Part shown: piece by piece, positions 1 to 8,877 of the stretch
Numbering within the stretch: the stretch's first letter is position 1
How the letters are laid out: the number at the start of each line of letters is the position of its first letter
NCBI GenBank assembly: GCA_038895395.1
Contig: JAWANJ010000001.1
Coordinates: 1 to 64,000, forward strand
From: DTGL01 sp038895395
Lineage (GTDB): Archaea > Iainarchaeota > Iainarchaeia > Iainarchaeales > DTGL01
Reading direction: 5' to 3'
DNA length: 64,000 bases
Notes under the pieces: model-generated
What the model saw: the letters and a program-made list of their open reading frames with translations, nothing else
What the model was told of the DNA's origin: nothing
Database searches by the model: none
Program-made: the position numbers and the translations under genes

Positions 1-537
1 AACCCCGTCAACAATACCTGCAACTACAATTCTTTTTGCGTTTAATCTAACAGCTAGTTCAGCTAAAAGCTGTTCTGTTGAAACAATTGTTATGCCTTTA
101 GTTCTATCAAGCACAGCATCCCCATAAGGCACCACAAGAAGTCCTTTTTTCAAAGCAAATTTTATTATTTTTACATCAAGGTTTTCTATTTTGCCATTTG
201 TGCACATAATGAAAGCACTTGGTTGAAGGCTCATTGCATTTATTCCTTTTTTAATAAAAGTTCCTACCACGATTCTATTTAACCTGGCTGCAGAATCATT
301 GGTAAGGCAAAAACCTTTCAGACTATCTTTATTTGTGATGCCATCATTAACCCGATACTTCTTTGCAGGATAATGTGGAAAACTTCCACCACCATGAGCT
401 ACTATGAGCCTTTTATATTTCAAAGTTGATCTTATTTCAGAGGCTAACCTTGCAATCATATCTGTTCTAGCTTTTTCCTTAATGCATTTGTTTGTTATTA
501 GTGAACCGCCTAACTTAACCAAAACCAGTTCTTTCAA
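1..537 (-). CDS. ipk: Isopentenyl phosphate kinase (partial, C-terminus off the window)
   Basis: Phosphorylates isopentenyl phosphate to isopentenyl diphosphate, the last step of the archaeal mevalonate route. The 179 visible residues begin LKELVLVKLGGSLITNK, the amino-acid-kinase glycine loop, and continue with AHGGGSFPHYPAKKY, which carries the His that separates this family from other amino-acid kinases. About a third of a usual 245-260 residue protein is missing beyond position 1. The start is TTG at 537, overlapping the TGA stop of the upstream AcnX small subunit as TTGA, with GGTGA a few bases before it. It is the distal visible gene of the mevalonate operon, so translation is probably coupled to the preceding gene. 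Family assignment is from motifs and context, which agree. Confidence 0.93.
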   Translation of the reverse strand, partial: MKELVLVKLGGSLITNKCIKEKARTDMIARLASEIRSTLKYKRLIVAHGGGSFPHYPAKKYRVNDGITNKDSLKGFCLTNDSAARLNRIVVGTFIKKGINAMSLQPSAFIMCTNGKIENLDVKIIKFALKKGLLVVPYGDAVLDRTKGITIVSTEQLLAELAVRLNAKRIVVAGIVDGV

Positions 538-920
538 AATATCACCTTGGCTTTATCAGCGTCAACTGTTACAAACATGCCATTTTTTATTTTCCCTATC
601 CTTACTTTATCAACGCAGGGTATTTCTGACAATATAGCACCTGCTGCAACTATAGCCTCACATTCTGCTAATACCATAGCAGCCGGCGCTTTGTTGTTTT
701 TCTTTAATCGATATATTGTATAGGTCCCTACTGTAGAACCTTTTCCATGTGGAAATACTAAAACTTTATCCGCAATACATTTTCCTTCAAGCTCATGTCC
801 TTTTTCTATAACTATGCCTGTTTCTGGATCCACACCACCAAAGAATGATATTGGCTGTTTAGTAACTAAGCACTCACCCTTGACTTTTCCAGAAGCTATC
901 GTACGACCTTTTAAAATCAT
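534..920 (-). CDS. Phosphomevalonate dehydratase small subunit (AcnX_S/DUF126)
   Basis: Small (swivel) subunit of the aconitase-X enzyme that dehydrates (R)-5-phosphomevalonate to trans-anhydromevalonate 5-phosphate. The 128-residue protein shows the DUF126 pattern, including GKGSTVGTYTIYRL near residue 55 to 65, which contributes the Gly/Ser substrate loop in aconitase-like swivel domains. Its ATG overlaps the TGA of the large subunit as ATGA, and its own stop overlaps the isopentenyl phosphate kinase start, so three genes are read with almost no spacing. Function is taken from the family (archaeal AcnX = PMDh) and is strongly supported by the adjoining large subunit and decarboxylase. Confidence 0.93.
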   Translation of the reverse strand: MILKGRTIASGKVKGECLVTKQPISFFGGVDPETGIVIEKGHELEGKCIADKVLVFPHGKGSTVGTYTIYRLKKNNKAPAAMVLAECEAIVAAGAILSEIPCVDKVRIGKIKNGMFVTVDADKAKVIF

Positions 921-2092
921 TTTATCGCCTCTTCAATGCACTCTTTTAATGATGCTATTCTAACCTTGAAATTGTTAGAACCCCTACCATAAAAACATGC
1001 CTTTGCAGAATTTGTCAACATATAGCCAAACCTGTTTTTAAGTGGAGCCACGGCTATGCATGTGTCACATATGATTTTTGCGCCTGCTTTTTCAATAATT
1101 TCAGTGTAGCCCATTGAATCAGCGATTTTTTTAACAGGCCTTGCACAAGTTATCCAAAACTCTTTTTTCACTTTTTTTCCTTTTAGCTCTTTTGCAATCT
1201 CACGTATTTCAACAATAGATGCGTGTGGACAACCTATTGCTATTAAATCAACGCTACCAGAATCACTTAAGGATTTTTTTGCTTTTTCAATATCCTTTCT
1301 TGTTATGTACACTTCTTTTTTCGGTGGCTTCACATTTTCAGGGGTTATATTTTCCATATGAAAAAGAGCGGTACCGCCAAAAGTTGCTATGGAAGCACAA
1401 AAACTCTTAAGCTCATCTAAGCTAGCATGGCTTATGCCTTTAATGTAGGGTATTGAATTACCAATTTTTTCACCCAATGCTTTGCCAAATGCACCAAAGT
1501 CAGCCACGCCTGAAAGCTCAGCCTTTACCAAAACAGAGTACTTTGGCTTGCGATTTTTATCAAGATGAAAACCATATTCTGGTGTTTTGCCTGTAAGTGC
1601 ACTAGCCAAACTTGAAAATCCGCTTTCTCTGTTAGTTCTAGCGCCGAGTACAGAGTTTGCGAAGCAAACAGCACTGCTCTCACTCCATGCTATATGAGAG
1701 CCATACTTTGGAATATTCCCTATCAAGTAAGGCGTGCAAGTACATGTGACTATTACCCCCATCTTCTTGAAAGCCTCTAAGATACGTTCTTGCTTTTCGA
1801 CAAAATTTTTATCTATGCCTAGATTTTGCCAGTTTTCTAGATCTATGCCAGCGGGGTTTAAAGTTGTAAGTGGAACTCTTACCTTAGCGTCTTGGGCGAG
1901 TTCTTCAAGCAAGCTAAGGCCAGCGTCTCCCAGGTTTTGGTAACTAACGCCAGCAATCTGCACACTTTCAACTGGTATGAGTCTTTTTGCTGAGTATATG
2001 TTACCAAGTGCAACAAGCAGTTCCATTGCCTTTTTCGCAGCTTTTCCGTGTTTACCTTTAAGATATTCCTTTTCTTCGAAGCTTAGTTTCAT
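917..2092 (-). CDS. Phosphomevalonate dehydratase large subunit (AcnX_L)
   Basis: Catalytic large subunit of the aconitase-X type phosphomevalonate dehydratase, an iron-sulfur enzyme of the modified archaeal mevalonate pathway. At 391 residues it has normal length. Cys-bearing segments expected to hold the cluster are visible: CTCTPYL near 117, a GCPHAS stretch near 290, and CDTCIAVAP near 345. The ATG at 2092 overlaps the stop of the upstream UbiD-like gene (ATGA) and is preceded by GGTGA at a good distance. Large and small subunits are separate genes here, as usual in archaea and unlike the fused bacterial forms. The alternative, hydroxyproline-type AcnX, is made unlikely by the surrounding mevalonate genes. 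Confidence 0.94.
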   Translation of the reverse strand: MKLSFEEKEYLKGKHGKAAKKAMELLVALGNIYSAKRLIPVESVQIAGVSYQNLGDAGLSLLEELAQDAKVRVPLTTLNPAGIDLENWQNLGIDKNFVEKQERILEAFKKMGVIVTCTCTPYLIGNIPKYGSHIAWSESSAVCFANSVLGARTNRESGFSSLASALTGKTPEYGFHLDKNRKPKYSVLVKAELSGVADFGAFGKALGEKIGNSIPYIKGISHASLDELKSFCASIATFGGTALFHMENITPENVKPPKKEVYITRKDIEKAKKSLSDSGSVDLIAIGCPHASIVEIREIAKELKGKKVKKEFWITCARPVKKIADSMGYTEIIEKAGAKIICDTCIAVAPLKNRFGYMLTNSAKACFYGRGSNNFKVRIASLKECIEEAIK

Positions 2093-3405
2093 TTCTTTTC
2101 ACCAAGATATTTTTTAAGATCTACCTTTTCATAAGACACTCTCTTAAAATCATCCTTATTTTTGTTGGCGGGTATTGTGAGGTCGAACCCAACCTTGCAT
2201 GTTATTCTGGTTTTTTGATCTGCGCTAGGATCAAGACTTGAGCCTTTTTGACCAGGATAGATATATAGTTGCTTGTCAGCTTGGAATCTAGTAGCTAAGG
2301 CCCATTCAACATCTTGCATGTTGTTTGCATCAATATCCTCATCTACAACAAAAACATGCTTGAGTGAACTATGACCTTTGAAAGCAGCTTTGACTACTTT
2401 TTTTATTTGTTCATCATTTTCTTTGCGTATTTGTACTACAGCATGAAGCCATGAACAACCACCTTGCGTTATGTTTACATTTATGCATTTAGCAACTTTG
2501 TTAACTTCGTTAAATATTGTTGGTTCTCTTGGCATGCCCATAAGCAAGCCATGCTCATTACCACCAGGAAGAAGCGCATGCCAGATAGCATTTTTTCTGT
2601 GTGTTATTTTTTTTACTTTTAGAATAGGTTGCTTTCTAACAAGGTCCCTTGTACCAGTTAAGTCCAGAAACATACCTTCATTGGCAAGTTCATTCATAGT
2701 AAGGGTGCCCTCAATAACAAACTCAGAGCTTGCCGGAACGTAAACATTTGCGAATTTTGCTTTTACAACATTAAAATCTTCTAAAGCGCTTGCAATTTCA
2801 AATTCAAATTGACCTATTGGTGGGCTGGTTGCACCAGCAAGTAGAACACTTGCTGGATTACCTATACAAACAGCAACGTCAAGCTCTCCGCCAGCTCTAT
2901 TCAAAAATTCATATAGATTACGTTCGCAAACCCTTACTGAAAAATTCTTTTTGTCAAGCTGCATACATCTGTGAAATGATGCGTTCATTCCAAGTTCTTT
3001 GTCACGTGCAACGAAAACGCCAGATGTTATGTAGTTTCCACCATCGATTTTTGTATGCTTTAAAATTGGAAGTTTGTCAAGATCTATTTCTTCATCTTCA
3101 ATTACAACCTCCTGACAAGGACCTTTCTTTGAAACCTTGAGCTTTTTTGGTTTATTTAGAGCATCAACCAGGATTCTTATTAGATCTTTTTCCTTGCAGT
3201 TAAAATATTTTGAGATGTAACGTTTTGATGAGAAAACATTTCCGGCAATCATAAAGTTGGATTCTCGAATATTTTCGAAAAGCACTGGTTTTCCATCTAA
3301 TGCTTTTAGCACAGCTGCAGCTTCTAAATTTTTTGATACAGGCCTACTTATTTTTATTAGATCCCCCTCTTTTTCGAGTTTTTTTAAGAAGCTCCTAAAG
3401 TCCAT
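2089..3405 (-). CDS. Anhydromevalonate phosphate decarboxylase (UbiD family)
   Basis: UbiD-family decarboxylase expected to convert trans-anhydromevalonate 5-phosphate to isopentenyl phosphate using prenylated FMN. The 438-residue protein starts MDFRSFLKKLEKEGDL and shows the family's conserved core around residues 105 to 300, including the ITSGVFVARDKELG and GTRDLVRKQPILK segments. Two ATG codons lie in tandem (3408 and 3405). GAGGTG at 3411-3416 sits 5 bases before the second, so I chose 3405. It overlaps the 3' end of ubiX, whose product supplies the prenyl-FMN cofactor, and is followed at once by AcnX. The pairing with AcnX distinguishes it from menaquinone-type UbiD proteins. Confidence 0.92.
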   Translation of the reverse strand: MDFRSFLKKLEKEGDLIKISRPVSKNLEAAAVLKALDGKPVLFENIRESNFMIAGNVFSSKRYISKYFNCKEKDLIRILVDALNKPKKLKVSKKGPCQEVVIEDEEIDLDKLPILKHTKIDGGNYITSGVFVARDKELGMNASFHRCMQLDKKNFSVRVCERNLYEFLNRAGGELDVAVCIGNPASVLLAGATSPPIGQFEFEIASALEDFNVVKAKFANVYVPASSEFVIEGTLTMNELANEGMFLDLTGTRDLVRKQPILKVKKITHRKNAIWHALLPGGNEHGLLMGMPREPTIFNEVNKVAKCINVNITQGGCSWLHAVVQIRKENDEQIKKVVKAAFKGHSSLKHVFVVDEDIDANNMQDVEWALATRFQADKQLYIYPGQKGSSLDPSADQKTRITCKVGFDLTIPANKNKDDFKRVSYEKVDLKKYLGEKK

Positions 3406-3943
3406 CATCCCACCTCTTATACAGGTTATTTTTTACTCCAAGCAGATCAAGTATTTTGCCAACTATAAATGCTTCTAGGTCAGCAATGCTGCGTGGTTTA
3501 GAATAAAACCCAGGAGATAATGGAAATACAACTGCTCCATAAAGGGATATCTCATAGAGGTTCTTAAGCGTTGGTGGGCTCAGCGGAGTTTCCCTTATGC
3601 AAACAATCAGCTTTTTTTTCTGTCGTAGCATGTTATCGGCACACCTAGCAATAAGAGTATCGGTATGTGCATTGGCTATATCACTAACTGTTTTTACACT
3701 AGCTGGAATGATTACCATAGCGTCTGTTATAAAACTAGAGCTAGATATGGAAGCTCCCAAATCATTGTTGTCGTGCATCTTTGACGCGTACCTTTCTAAG
3801 TTAGGCGCTTCTATTTCAGAAACTTTTTTAGACCATTCTGACATCACAAGGTGGGTTTCAATTTTTCTTTTTTTAAGTTCTTTGAGAAGCAACTTTGTAT
3901 AGTTTAAACCACTTGCACCACATGCTGCAATTATTATTCGCAT
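3395..3943 (-). CDS. ubiX: Flavin prenyltransferase UbiX
   Basis: Makes prenylated FMN from FMN and dimethylallyl phosphate, the cofactor of UbiD enzymes. The 182-residue protein has the UbiX start (RIIIAACGASGLNYTK, flavin-binding Gly/Ser loop), the central SSSFITDAMVIIPASVKT segment and the ETPLSPPTLKNL segment near 118, all typical. It overlaps mevalonate kinase upstream by 10 bases and the UbiD-like gene downstream, so enzyme and cofactor maker are co-translated. Its presence inside the operon is a strong sign that the UbiD homologue here works on the mevalonate intermediate. Confidence 0.94.
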   Translation of the reverse strand: MRIIIAACGASGLNYTKLLLKELKKRKIETHLVMSEWSKKVSEIEAPNLERYASKMHDNNDLGASISSSSFITDAMVIIPASVKTVSDIANAHTDTLIARCADNMLRQKKKLIVCIRETPLSPPTLKNLYEISLYGAVVFPLSPGFYSKPRSIADLEAFIVGKILDLLGVKNNLYKRWDDGL

Positions 3944-4926
3944 TCCTTGACACCCTCCACACCTATTTTAGTTATTATTGCTTGTGCCCCTGTTGATTCT
4001 ATGGCTTTTGCTATTTTTTTCTCTGTTCCATTTTTTGCTAGAGCAAACATTACACCGCCCCAGCCACCACCACTTAGCTTAGCGCCAAGAGCACCCGCAT
4101 TTAAAGCTTCTTTTATGCAGTCATCGAGCTTTGGATGACTCAGGCCTAGTTTAGAAAGTATCTTTTGATTTTTGTTCATAAGCGAACCTAGTAAAGGTTC
4201 ATCTTCCGTTTGAAGAGCTTTTTCTATTGAATTGCAAATCAAAGCAATCTTTTTGAATTGCTTCTGGACAAATTCAGGATATCTTCGAATTAAAGAGGGC
4301 ATGTGCATACCAACGGTAAGAGCTGTTGGAGCTCTTATATTGGTGTTTCCTATAACAACACTAAATCTATGTACCCCAAGGTTTTCAAAGCTGAGAGAAA
4401 TTTTGCCTTCTGATCCAATCTTTTGAATCTTGTGATAGCCACCAAAAGAGCTTGAAAGAATCTCACTGCCGGAAGCTTTACCACCATGTACCTTAACTTG
4501 AAGAGGATAAAGATATTTGAAAAAATCTTCTTTTTTTATACCAAAATCAAAAAGAAGATTTAATGCATGTAGAGATGCACTTAGCACAGCAGTGCTTGAG
4601 CTAAGACCAGACTCAACAGGAACATCAGATTCTATGCTTAGCCTAATGCCTCTTTTAATACCATGTTTTTTAATCAGGATCTCAATTAAGTCAAAAAAGA
4701 TGTATAACTCCTTTTTACCGTGTCTGTTCAAAACTTTTTCGGATTTTAAGGATGCCTTGGCTTTACCAAGCTCTCTGCTTTCCACTATGATTGATCTACT
4801 TTTTAAAATTGAGGCTGTGCAATATGCTCTTAGGTCAACTGCGGTCACTACTGCCGGATAACCATAAACGACAGCATGCTCACCAGCAAAAAATATATTT
4901 CCTGGAGCACTCGCCTTTACAGACAC
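3934..4926 (-). CDS. mvk: Mevalonate kinase (GHMP family)
   Basis: ATP-dependent phosphorylation of mevalonate to mevalonate 5-phosphate. The 330-residue GHMP kinase carries the N-terminal substrate motif SAPGNIFFAGEHAVVYG, the ATP loop PVESGLSSSTAVLSA near 105 to 118, and the C-terminal KLSGGGWGGVMFAL loop. The start is GTG at 4926 with GAGGTTT upstream. No phosphomevalonate kinase or diphosphomevalonate decarboxylase is seen nearby, in agreement with the alternative lower pathway encoded downstream. A related GHMP kinase activity cannot be excluded from motifs alone, but the context fits only mevalonate. Confidence 0.93.
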   Translation of the reverse strand: MSVKASAPGNIFFAGEHAVVYGYPAVVTAVDLRAYCTASILKSRSIIVESRELGKAKASLKSEKVLNRHGKKELYIFFDLIEILIKKHGIKRGIRLSIESDVPVESGLSSSTAVLSASLHALNLLFDFGIKKEDFFKYLYPLQVKVHGGKASGSEILSSSFGGYHKIQKIGSEGKISLSFENLGVHRFSVVIGNTNIRAPTALTVGMHMPSLIRRYPEFVQKQFKKIALICNSIEKALQTEDEPLLGSLMNKNQKILSKLGLSHPKLDDCIKEALNAGALGAKLSGGGWGGVMFALAKNGTEKKIAKAIESTGAQAIITKIGVEGVKECE

Positions 4927-4952
4927 TTTAGAAACCTCTTTGATTGATAATA

Positions 4953-5354
4953 TTAACTTATAACTTTGAATTTATAACCATAGGTAATAGTGCCATATTT
5001 GTCTGGTTCACCTACTCTCCTAAAAACCTTTTTTACTTTTGCACCAATCTTTATAGCTTCTGGTTCGGAGTCAACTATTTGTGCTAAAACCCTTGCTTTG
5101 TTTTCTAGCTCTATTAGGGCTAGGTAGTATGGCACCTCGTTTTTGAAACCTTCTGGTGGCACATATACTCTAGTGTAGCTTATTATTTTGCCAAACCTAG
5201 GCATATCCATTTGAACAAGTTTGCCTTTTCTTCTACAGTTGGGACATATTGCTCTGGGCGGGAAAAAAGCTTGCTTGCAGACTTCACAGTAGTTTCCTCT
5301 CAACAAGTATCTTTCAGGAAATCTTCTCCAGTTGAGAGGTGCAACGTTTTGCAC
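4953..5354 (-). CDS. DUF35 OB-fold protein, partner of thiolase and HMG-CoA synthase
   Basis: Small 133-residue DUF35 protein: an N-terminal rubredoxin-like zinc ribbon (CEVCKQAFFPPRAICPNC, residues about 23 to 40) followed by an OB-fold that binds acyl-CoA. In archaea this protein bridges acetoacetyl-CoA thiolase and HMG-CoA synthase in one complex that channels acetoacetyl-CoA. It lies directly downstream of those two genes, 4 to 5 bases from the thiolase stop. The start is GTG with GGGTGAT upstream. The scaffold role is known for methanogen homologues and is inferred here. Confidence 0.92.
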   Translation of the reverse strand: MQNVAPLNWRRFPERYLLRGNYCEVCKQAFFPPRAICPNCRRKGKLVQMDMPRFGKIISYTRVYVPPEGFKNEVPYYLALIELENKARVLAQIVDSEPEAIKIGAKVKKVFRRVGEPDKYGTITYGYKFKVIS

Positions 5355-5358
5355 AATA

Positions 5359-6519
5359 TCACCCTTTGAATTTTTTATAAATTGTTACAACCGCTGTAGC
5401 ACCTGAACCACCGACATTGTGGCTCAAACCTATCTTTGCTTTTTTCACTTGGCGTTCCTCAGCCATCCCCATTAGCTGGTAATAGGCTTCGACTGCTTGA
5501 GCTACACCAGTAGCGCCAACGGGGTGTCCTTTTCCTTTTAGCCCACCACTTGGGTTTATAGGAATCTTTCCTTTAAGCGAGGTATATCCTTTTTCTGTTG
5601 CAATACCACCTTCACCTTTTTCAAAGAAACCAAGATCTTCAATTGCTAAGATCTCCGCTATTGTAAAACAATCATGCACTTCTGCAAAGTCAATATCCTT
5701 TGGGCTTAGCCCTGTTTTTTTGTACGCTTTTTGTGCAGCCATTCTTGTGGCTTTTAGCTCCACCAAACTTTTCCTTCCAGTTATGGCCAAGGTATCTGAA
5801 GCTTGTTCTGATGCAAGTATTTCAACGCCTTTAAGGCCGAGTTCTTCAGCTTTTTGGTTTGAACATAAAATAAGTGCTGCTGCTCCATCCGTTATTGGTG
5901 AACAATCTAGCACTTTTATTGGTTCTGCTACATATCCTGACTTCATAACTTCTTCTATGGTTATTATGCGATGGAACTGTGCATTGGGGTTTAGCATTGC
6001 ATTTGCGTGGTTTTTAACAGCTACAGCTGCCATTTGTTCTTCGGTTGTGCCAAACTCATTCATATGCGCTCTTGCTAAAAGCGCATACAAACTTGGAAAA
6101 GTAGCACCGTGAAAGAGCTCAATCTCTTGGTCTCCTGCGCCACCTAAAGCAAAGCTAACTCCTTCTGTGCTAAGCTCAGTCATCTTTTCAACACCACCAA
6201 CAGCAACAATATCATGGACACCACTTTTTATTGCGAGATAAGCAGTCCTTAATGCAACACCACCAGAAGCACACGCTGCTTCGACTCTTGTACTAGGTAT
6301 TGGATTTAAACCAAGCTGGTCTGCTATCAAAGCACCTATGTGCTCCTGCCCTATGAATCTCCCTGATGCCATACAACCGCCATAAATAGCTTCAATTTTT
6401 TCTCCTTGAAGGCCTGAGCTGCTTATTGCCTTTATTGCTGCATCTAGTATAAGTTCCCTAAACGATAGATCCCAGTGTTCATCAAATTTTGTAACACCGG
6501 CCCCAACTATTACCACCAT
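5359..6519 (-). CDS. Acetyl-CoA C-acetyltransferase (archaeal thiolase)
   Basis: Condenses two acetyl-CoA to acetoacetyl-CoA, the entry step of mevalonate synthesis. The protein starts MVVIVGAGVTKFDEH; the nucleophilic Cys is in VEAACASGGVALR near residue 86, and the C-terminal His and Cys-region motifs are in NPSGGLKGKGHPVGATG and GLSHNVGGSG. A GTG lies three codons earlier, but GGTGA is placed 5 bases before the ATG at 6519, which I prefer (386 residues). It forms a gene trio with HMG-CoA synthase and DUF35, the arrangement of the archaeal channelling complex. It belongs to the SCP2-thiolase-like archaeal branch rather than the bacterial PhaA type, judged from length and C-terminus. Confidence 0.93.
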   Translation of the reverse strand: MVVIVGAGVTKFDEHWDLSFRELILDAAIKAISSSGLQGEKIEAIYGGCMASGRFIGQEHIGALIADQLGLNPIPSTRVEAACASGGVALRTAYLAIKSGVHDIVAVGGVEKMTELSTEGVSFALGGAGDQEIELFHGATFPSLYALLARAHMNEFGTTEEQMAAVAVKNHANAMLNPNAQFHRIITIEEVMKSGYVAEPIKVLDCSPITDGAAALILCSNQKAEELGLKGVEILASEQASDTLAITGRKSLVELKATRMAAQKAYKKTGLSPKDIDFAEVHDCFTIAEILAIEDLGFFEKGEGGIATEKGYTSLKGKIPINPSGGLKGKGHPVGATGVAQAVEAYYQLMGMAEERQVKKAKIGLSHNVGGSGATAVVTIYKKFKG

Positions 6520-6528
6520 TTTATTCAC

Positions 6529-7560
6529 CTACAAACTTTTTATCTTTCGTCTGTGTTTAAGATATATCGCATAGTCAATATACTCTTTTTCTTTTATCAT
6601 CTCAAGCACAGGTATTTTTGCTCTACGCTCAGAGATAGCATCAGTGGTGTTTATAACAAAAGCATCACTGCCAGCACCACTTCCATAGCTAACAGCAAGT
6701 ATTTTTTGACCTGGCTTTGCAATATCAAGAATGCTTGCTAAGCCTATCATGGTAGCACCGCTGTATGTATTTCCTATGTAAGGTGTTAGCAAACCTTGTT
6801 CTATTTTTTTTGAATCTATTCCAAGAATGCTAGCAACCTTTAAAGGAAATTTTCCATTTGGCTGATGAAAAACAGCATAGTCAAAATCGGATGCTTTATA
6901 ACCAGTATCTTCAAGGATCATCTTGGCTGCACCCAAAACATGTTTGAAGTAAGCCTCTGCTGTAAATCTGCCTGTATGCTCAGGAAAATCTGCTTTTGGT
7001 CTACGCCAAAAATCAGGCATGTCACTTGTGTAGCTGCAGGTTGCCTCAATTTCGGCAATGACCTCATCTTTGTTATCGCCTATGAAAAAGGCACCAGCAC
7101 CACTTGCAGCTGTAAATTCTAAAGCATCGTTTGGTTTGCTTTGGGCTGTGTCAGAACCTATGGCTAAGCCAACATCAATCATCTTTGCTTTTTTTAATGC
7201 ATAGCATATTTGCATACCAGCAGTACCTGCTTTACAAGCAAACTCAAGGTCAACAGCAAAGTATCTGTTTGTTGTACCTATGGCATCACCTACGATGCTA
7301 GAAGTTGGGTTAACTGCGTAGGGGTGACTTTCAGAACCAACATAAATTGCATTAATTCTTTTTGGATCTATAGAGAAGTCTTCTATGCCACGTCTTGCTG
7401 CCTCAACTGCTAAAGTGCATGCATCTTCGTCTATAGCAGCGACAGCTTTTTCATAAACACCAATCCCACCAGAACTCTTTTGCCATACTCGCTCGATTTC
7501 GCTAACTTTTATTCTTAATTTAGGTATATATGCGCCATACCCAATAATTCCAACGACCAT
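6529..7560 (-). CDS. Hydroxymethylglutaryl-CoA synthase
   Basis: Condenses acetoacetyl-CoA with acetyl-CoA to HMG-CoA. Archaeal-size protein of 343 residues beginning MVVGIIGYGAYIPKLRI. The catalytic triad is visible: Glu in GGIGVYEKAV, Cys in DLEFACKAGTAGMQ, and His in VFHQPNGKFPLK. The GTG at 7569 is in frame, but AGGTG lies just before the ATG at 7560, so the later start is chosen. It sits between HMG-CoA reductase and thiolase; its TAG stop is immediately followed by the thiolase ribosome site. Confidence 0.94.
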   Translation of the reverse strand: MVVGIIGYGAYIPKLRIKVSEIERVWQKSSGGIGVYEKAVAAIDEDACTLAVEAARRGIEDFSIDPKRINAIYVGSESHPYAVNPTSSIVGDAIGTTNRYFAVDLEFACKAGTAGMQICYALKKAKMIDVGLAIGSDTAQSKPNDALEFTAASGAGAFFIGDNKDEVIAEIEATCSYTSDMPDFWRRPKADFPEHTGRFTAEAYFKHVLGAAKMILEDTGYKASDFDYAVFHQPNGKFPLKVASILGIDSKKIEQGLLTPYIGNTYSGATMIGLASILDIAKPGQKILAVSYGSGAGSDAFVINTTDAISERRAKIPVLEMIKEKEYIDYAIYLKHRRKIKSL

Positions 7561-7561
7561 C

Positions 7562-8827
7562 TCAAGCACCTTGCTTAATTTTTTTCAGGATTTCTCTTGC
7601 AAATGCCTCATTTATTTGGTTATTTTCAATCATGGCCATGGCGACCTTTTCTATTTCGTCTCCTGTTGCACCAGCTTGAATTGCTATGTTTTTGGCATGA
7701 AGTCGCATATGACCATATTGGATTCCTGTTGTTGCGAGAGCGTAGAGTGCAGCAAAATTTTGAGCTAAACCAACAGCACCCATAACTTCTGCAAGTTCTT
7801 TTGCACTTTTTACCCCCAATATCTTTAAGCACAATTTTGCCATTGGATTTACCCTTGTTGAGCCACCCACTATACCAACTTGAATAGGTATTTCAATTTC
7901 GCCAACCAAGTTGCCTTGTTTATCTTTCCAGTATTTTGTTAGTGGTTTATATTTACCCGACAGGCTAGCATAGCTATGAGCTCCGGCTTCTAAAGCTCTG
8001 AAATCATTTCCAGTAGCTATTGCTACAGCGTCAATGCCATTCATTATACCCTTGTTGTGTGTTGTTGCCCTAAAGCGATCAGCACAAGCAAATTTCCAAG
8101 CTTTTATTATATCTTCCACCACTCCCTTAGAGGAATCTTTTTCTAGCTCTACCTTGGAAAAAACAGCCCTTGCTTTAACCAGTCTATAGATGGCAAGATT
8201 TGATATTATTTTAATGCCTGTCTTACATTTACAAATCTGTTCTATGTAAGGTGCTACACGCTCACACATTGTATTTATAGCATTTGCACCCATCGCATCT
8301 TTGACATCAACTAGCAAATGCAAAACCATGAATTCCTTAAATCTCCTGATTTCTATATCTTTTGCACCACCGCCATAAGAAACAAGTATCTTATCTGTTG
8401 AATTTGCAATTTCCAATATCTTTTCTTTGTTCTGTTTTATTAACCTGGTAACCTTTTGCTGTTTGCTGCCCTTTGCAAAGATTTGTACTTGTCCAATCAT
8501 GATTTGCTCTGTTGCTTTAGATTCAAAACCTCCTAAAAACCTAGCAAACTTTGCACCCTTGCTTGCTGCAGCAACAACACTTGTTTCTTCTATGGCCATT
8601 GGCACAAGATAGTCCTTTCCGTTTATTAGAAAATGGGTTGCAATGCCCAATGGCAAACCAAAAATGCCGACAACATTTTCAATCATCTTGTCTGCTATTT
8701 GAAAGCTAATAGGTTTAAGTTCTTTAAGCAATGTGACCTCTTCTTCTGAAAGCCCACACACATATTTTAATATTTGAAGCCTTTCTTCAAAAGTTTTATT
8801 ATAAAAACCACTTATTTTAGAACCCAT
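7562..8827 (-). CDS. HMG-CoA reductase, class II (bacterial type)
   Basis: Reduces HMG-CoA to mevalonate. The 421-residue protein resembles the Pseudomonas mevalonii enzyme rather than the class I enzyme of most archaea and eukaryotes: MIENVVGIFGLPLGIA near 48, catalytic Glu in AIEETSVVAAAS (80-81), Lys in THNKGIMNGIDAV (about 266), Asp in TGNDFRA (about 282) and His in GHMRLHAKNIA (about 380). Class II enzymes also occur in Archaeoglobales and Thermoplasmatales and are usually explained by transfer. It is the first gene of the ten-gene operon, with AAGGTG before the ATG and a TATA-like box at 8868-8877. Cofactor preference (NADH or NADPH) cannot be read with confidence. Confidence 0.95.
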   Translation of the reverse strand: MGSKISGFYNKTFEERLQILKYVCGLSEEEVTLLKELKPISFQIADKMIENVVGIFGLPLGIATHFLINGKDYLVPMAIEETSVVAAASKGAKFARFLGGFESKATEQIMIGQVQIFAKGSKQQKVTRLIKQNKEKILEIANSTDKILVSYGGGAKDIEIRRFKEFMVLHLLVDVKDAMGANAINTMCERVAPYIEQICKCKTGIKIISNLAIYRLVKARAVFSKVELEKDSSKGVVEDIIKAWKFACADRFRATTHNKGIMNGIDAVAIATGNDFRALEAGAHSYASLSGKYKPLTKYWKDKQGNLVGEIEIPIQVGIVGGSTRVNPMAKLCLKILGVKSAKELAEVMGAVGLAQNFAALYALATTGIQYGHMRLHAKNIAIQAGATGDEIEKVAMAMIENNQINEAFAREILKKIKQGA

Positions 8828-8867
8828 TAGAACACACCTTGCAATAAATGTGAACCTACGAAAGAAA

Positions 8868-8877
8868 TTAAAATAGT
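8868..8877 (-). promoter_or_regulatory. TATA-like box of the mevalonate operon
   Basis: CTATTTTAAT on the minus strand, about 40 bases before the HMG-CoA reductase ATG, leaving room for a leader of roughly 20 bases that contains the AAGGTG ribosome site. It is the only good TATA-like element in the gap and would serve all ten genes. An imperfect inverted repeat (8879-8887 with 8904-8912) lies just upstream and could be an operator; this is inference. Confidence 0.55.
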
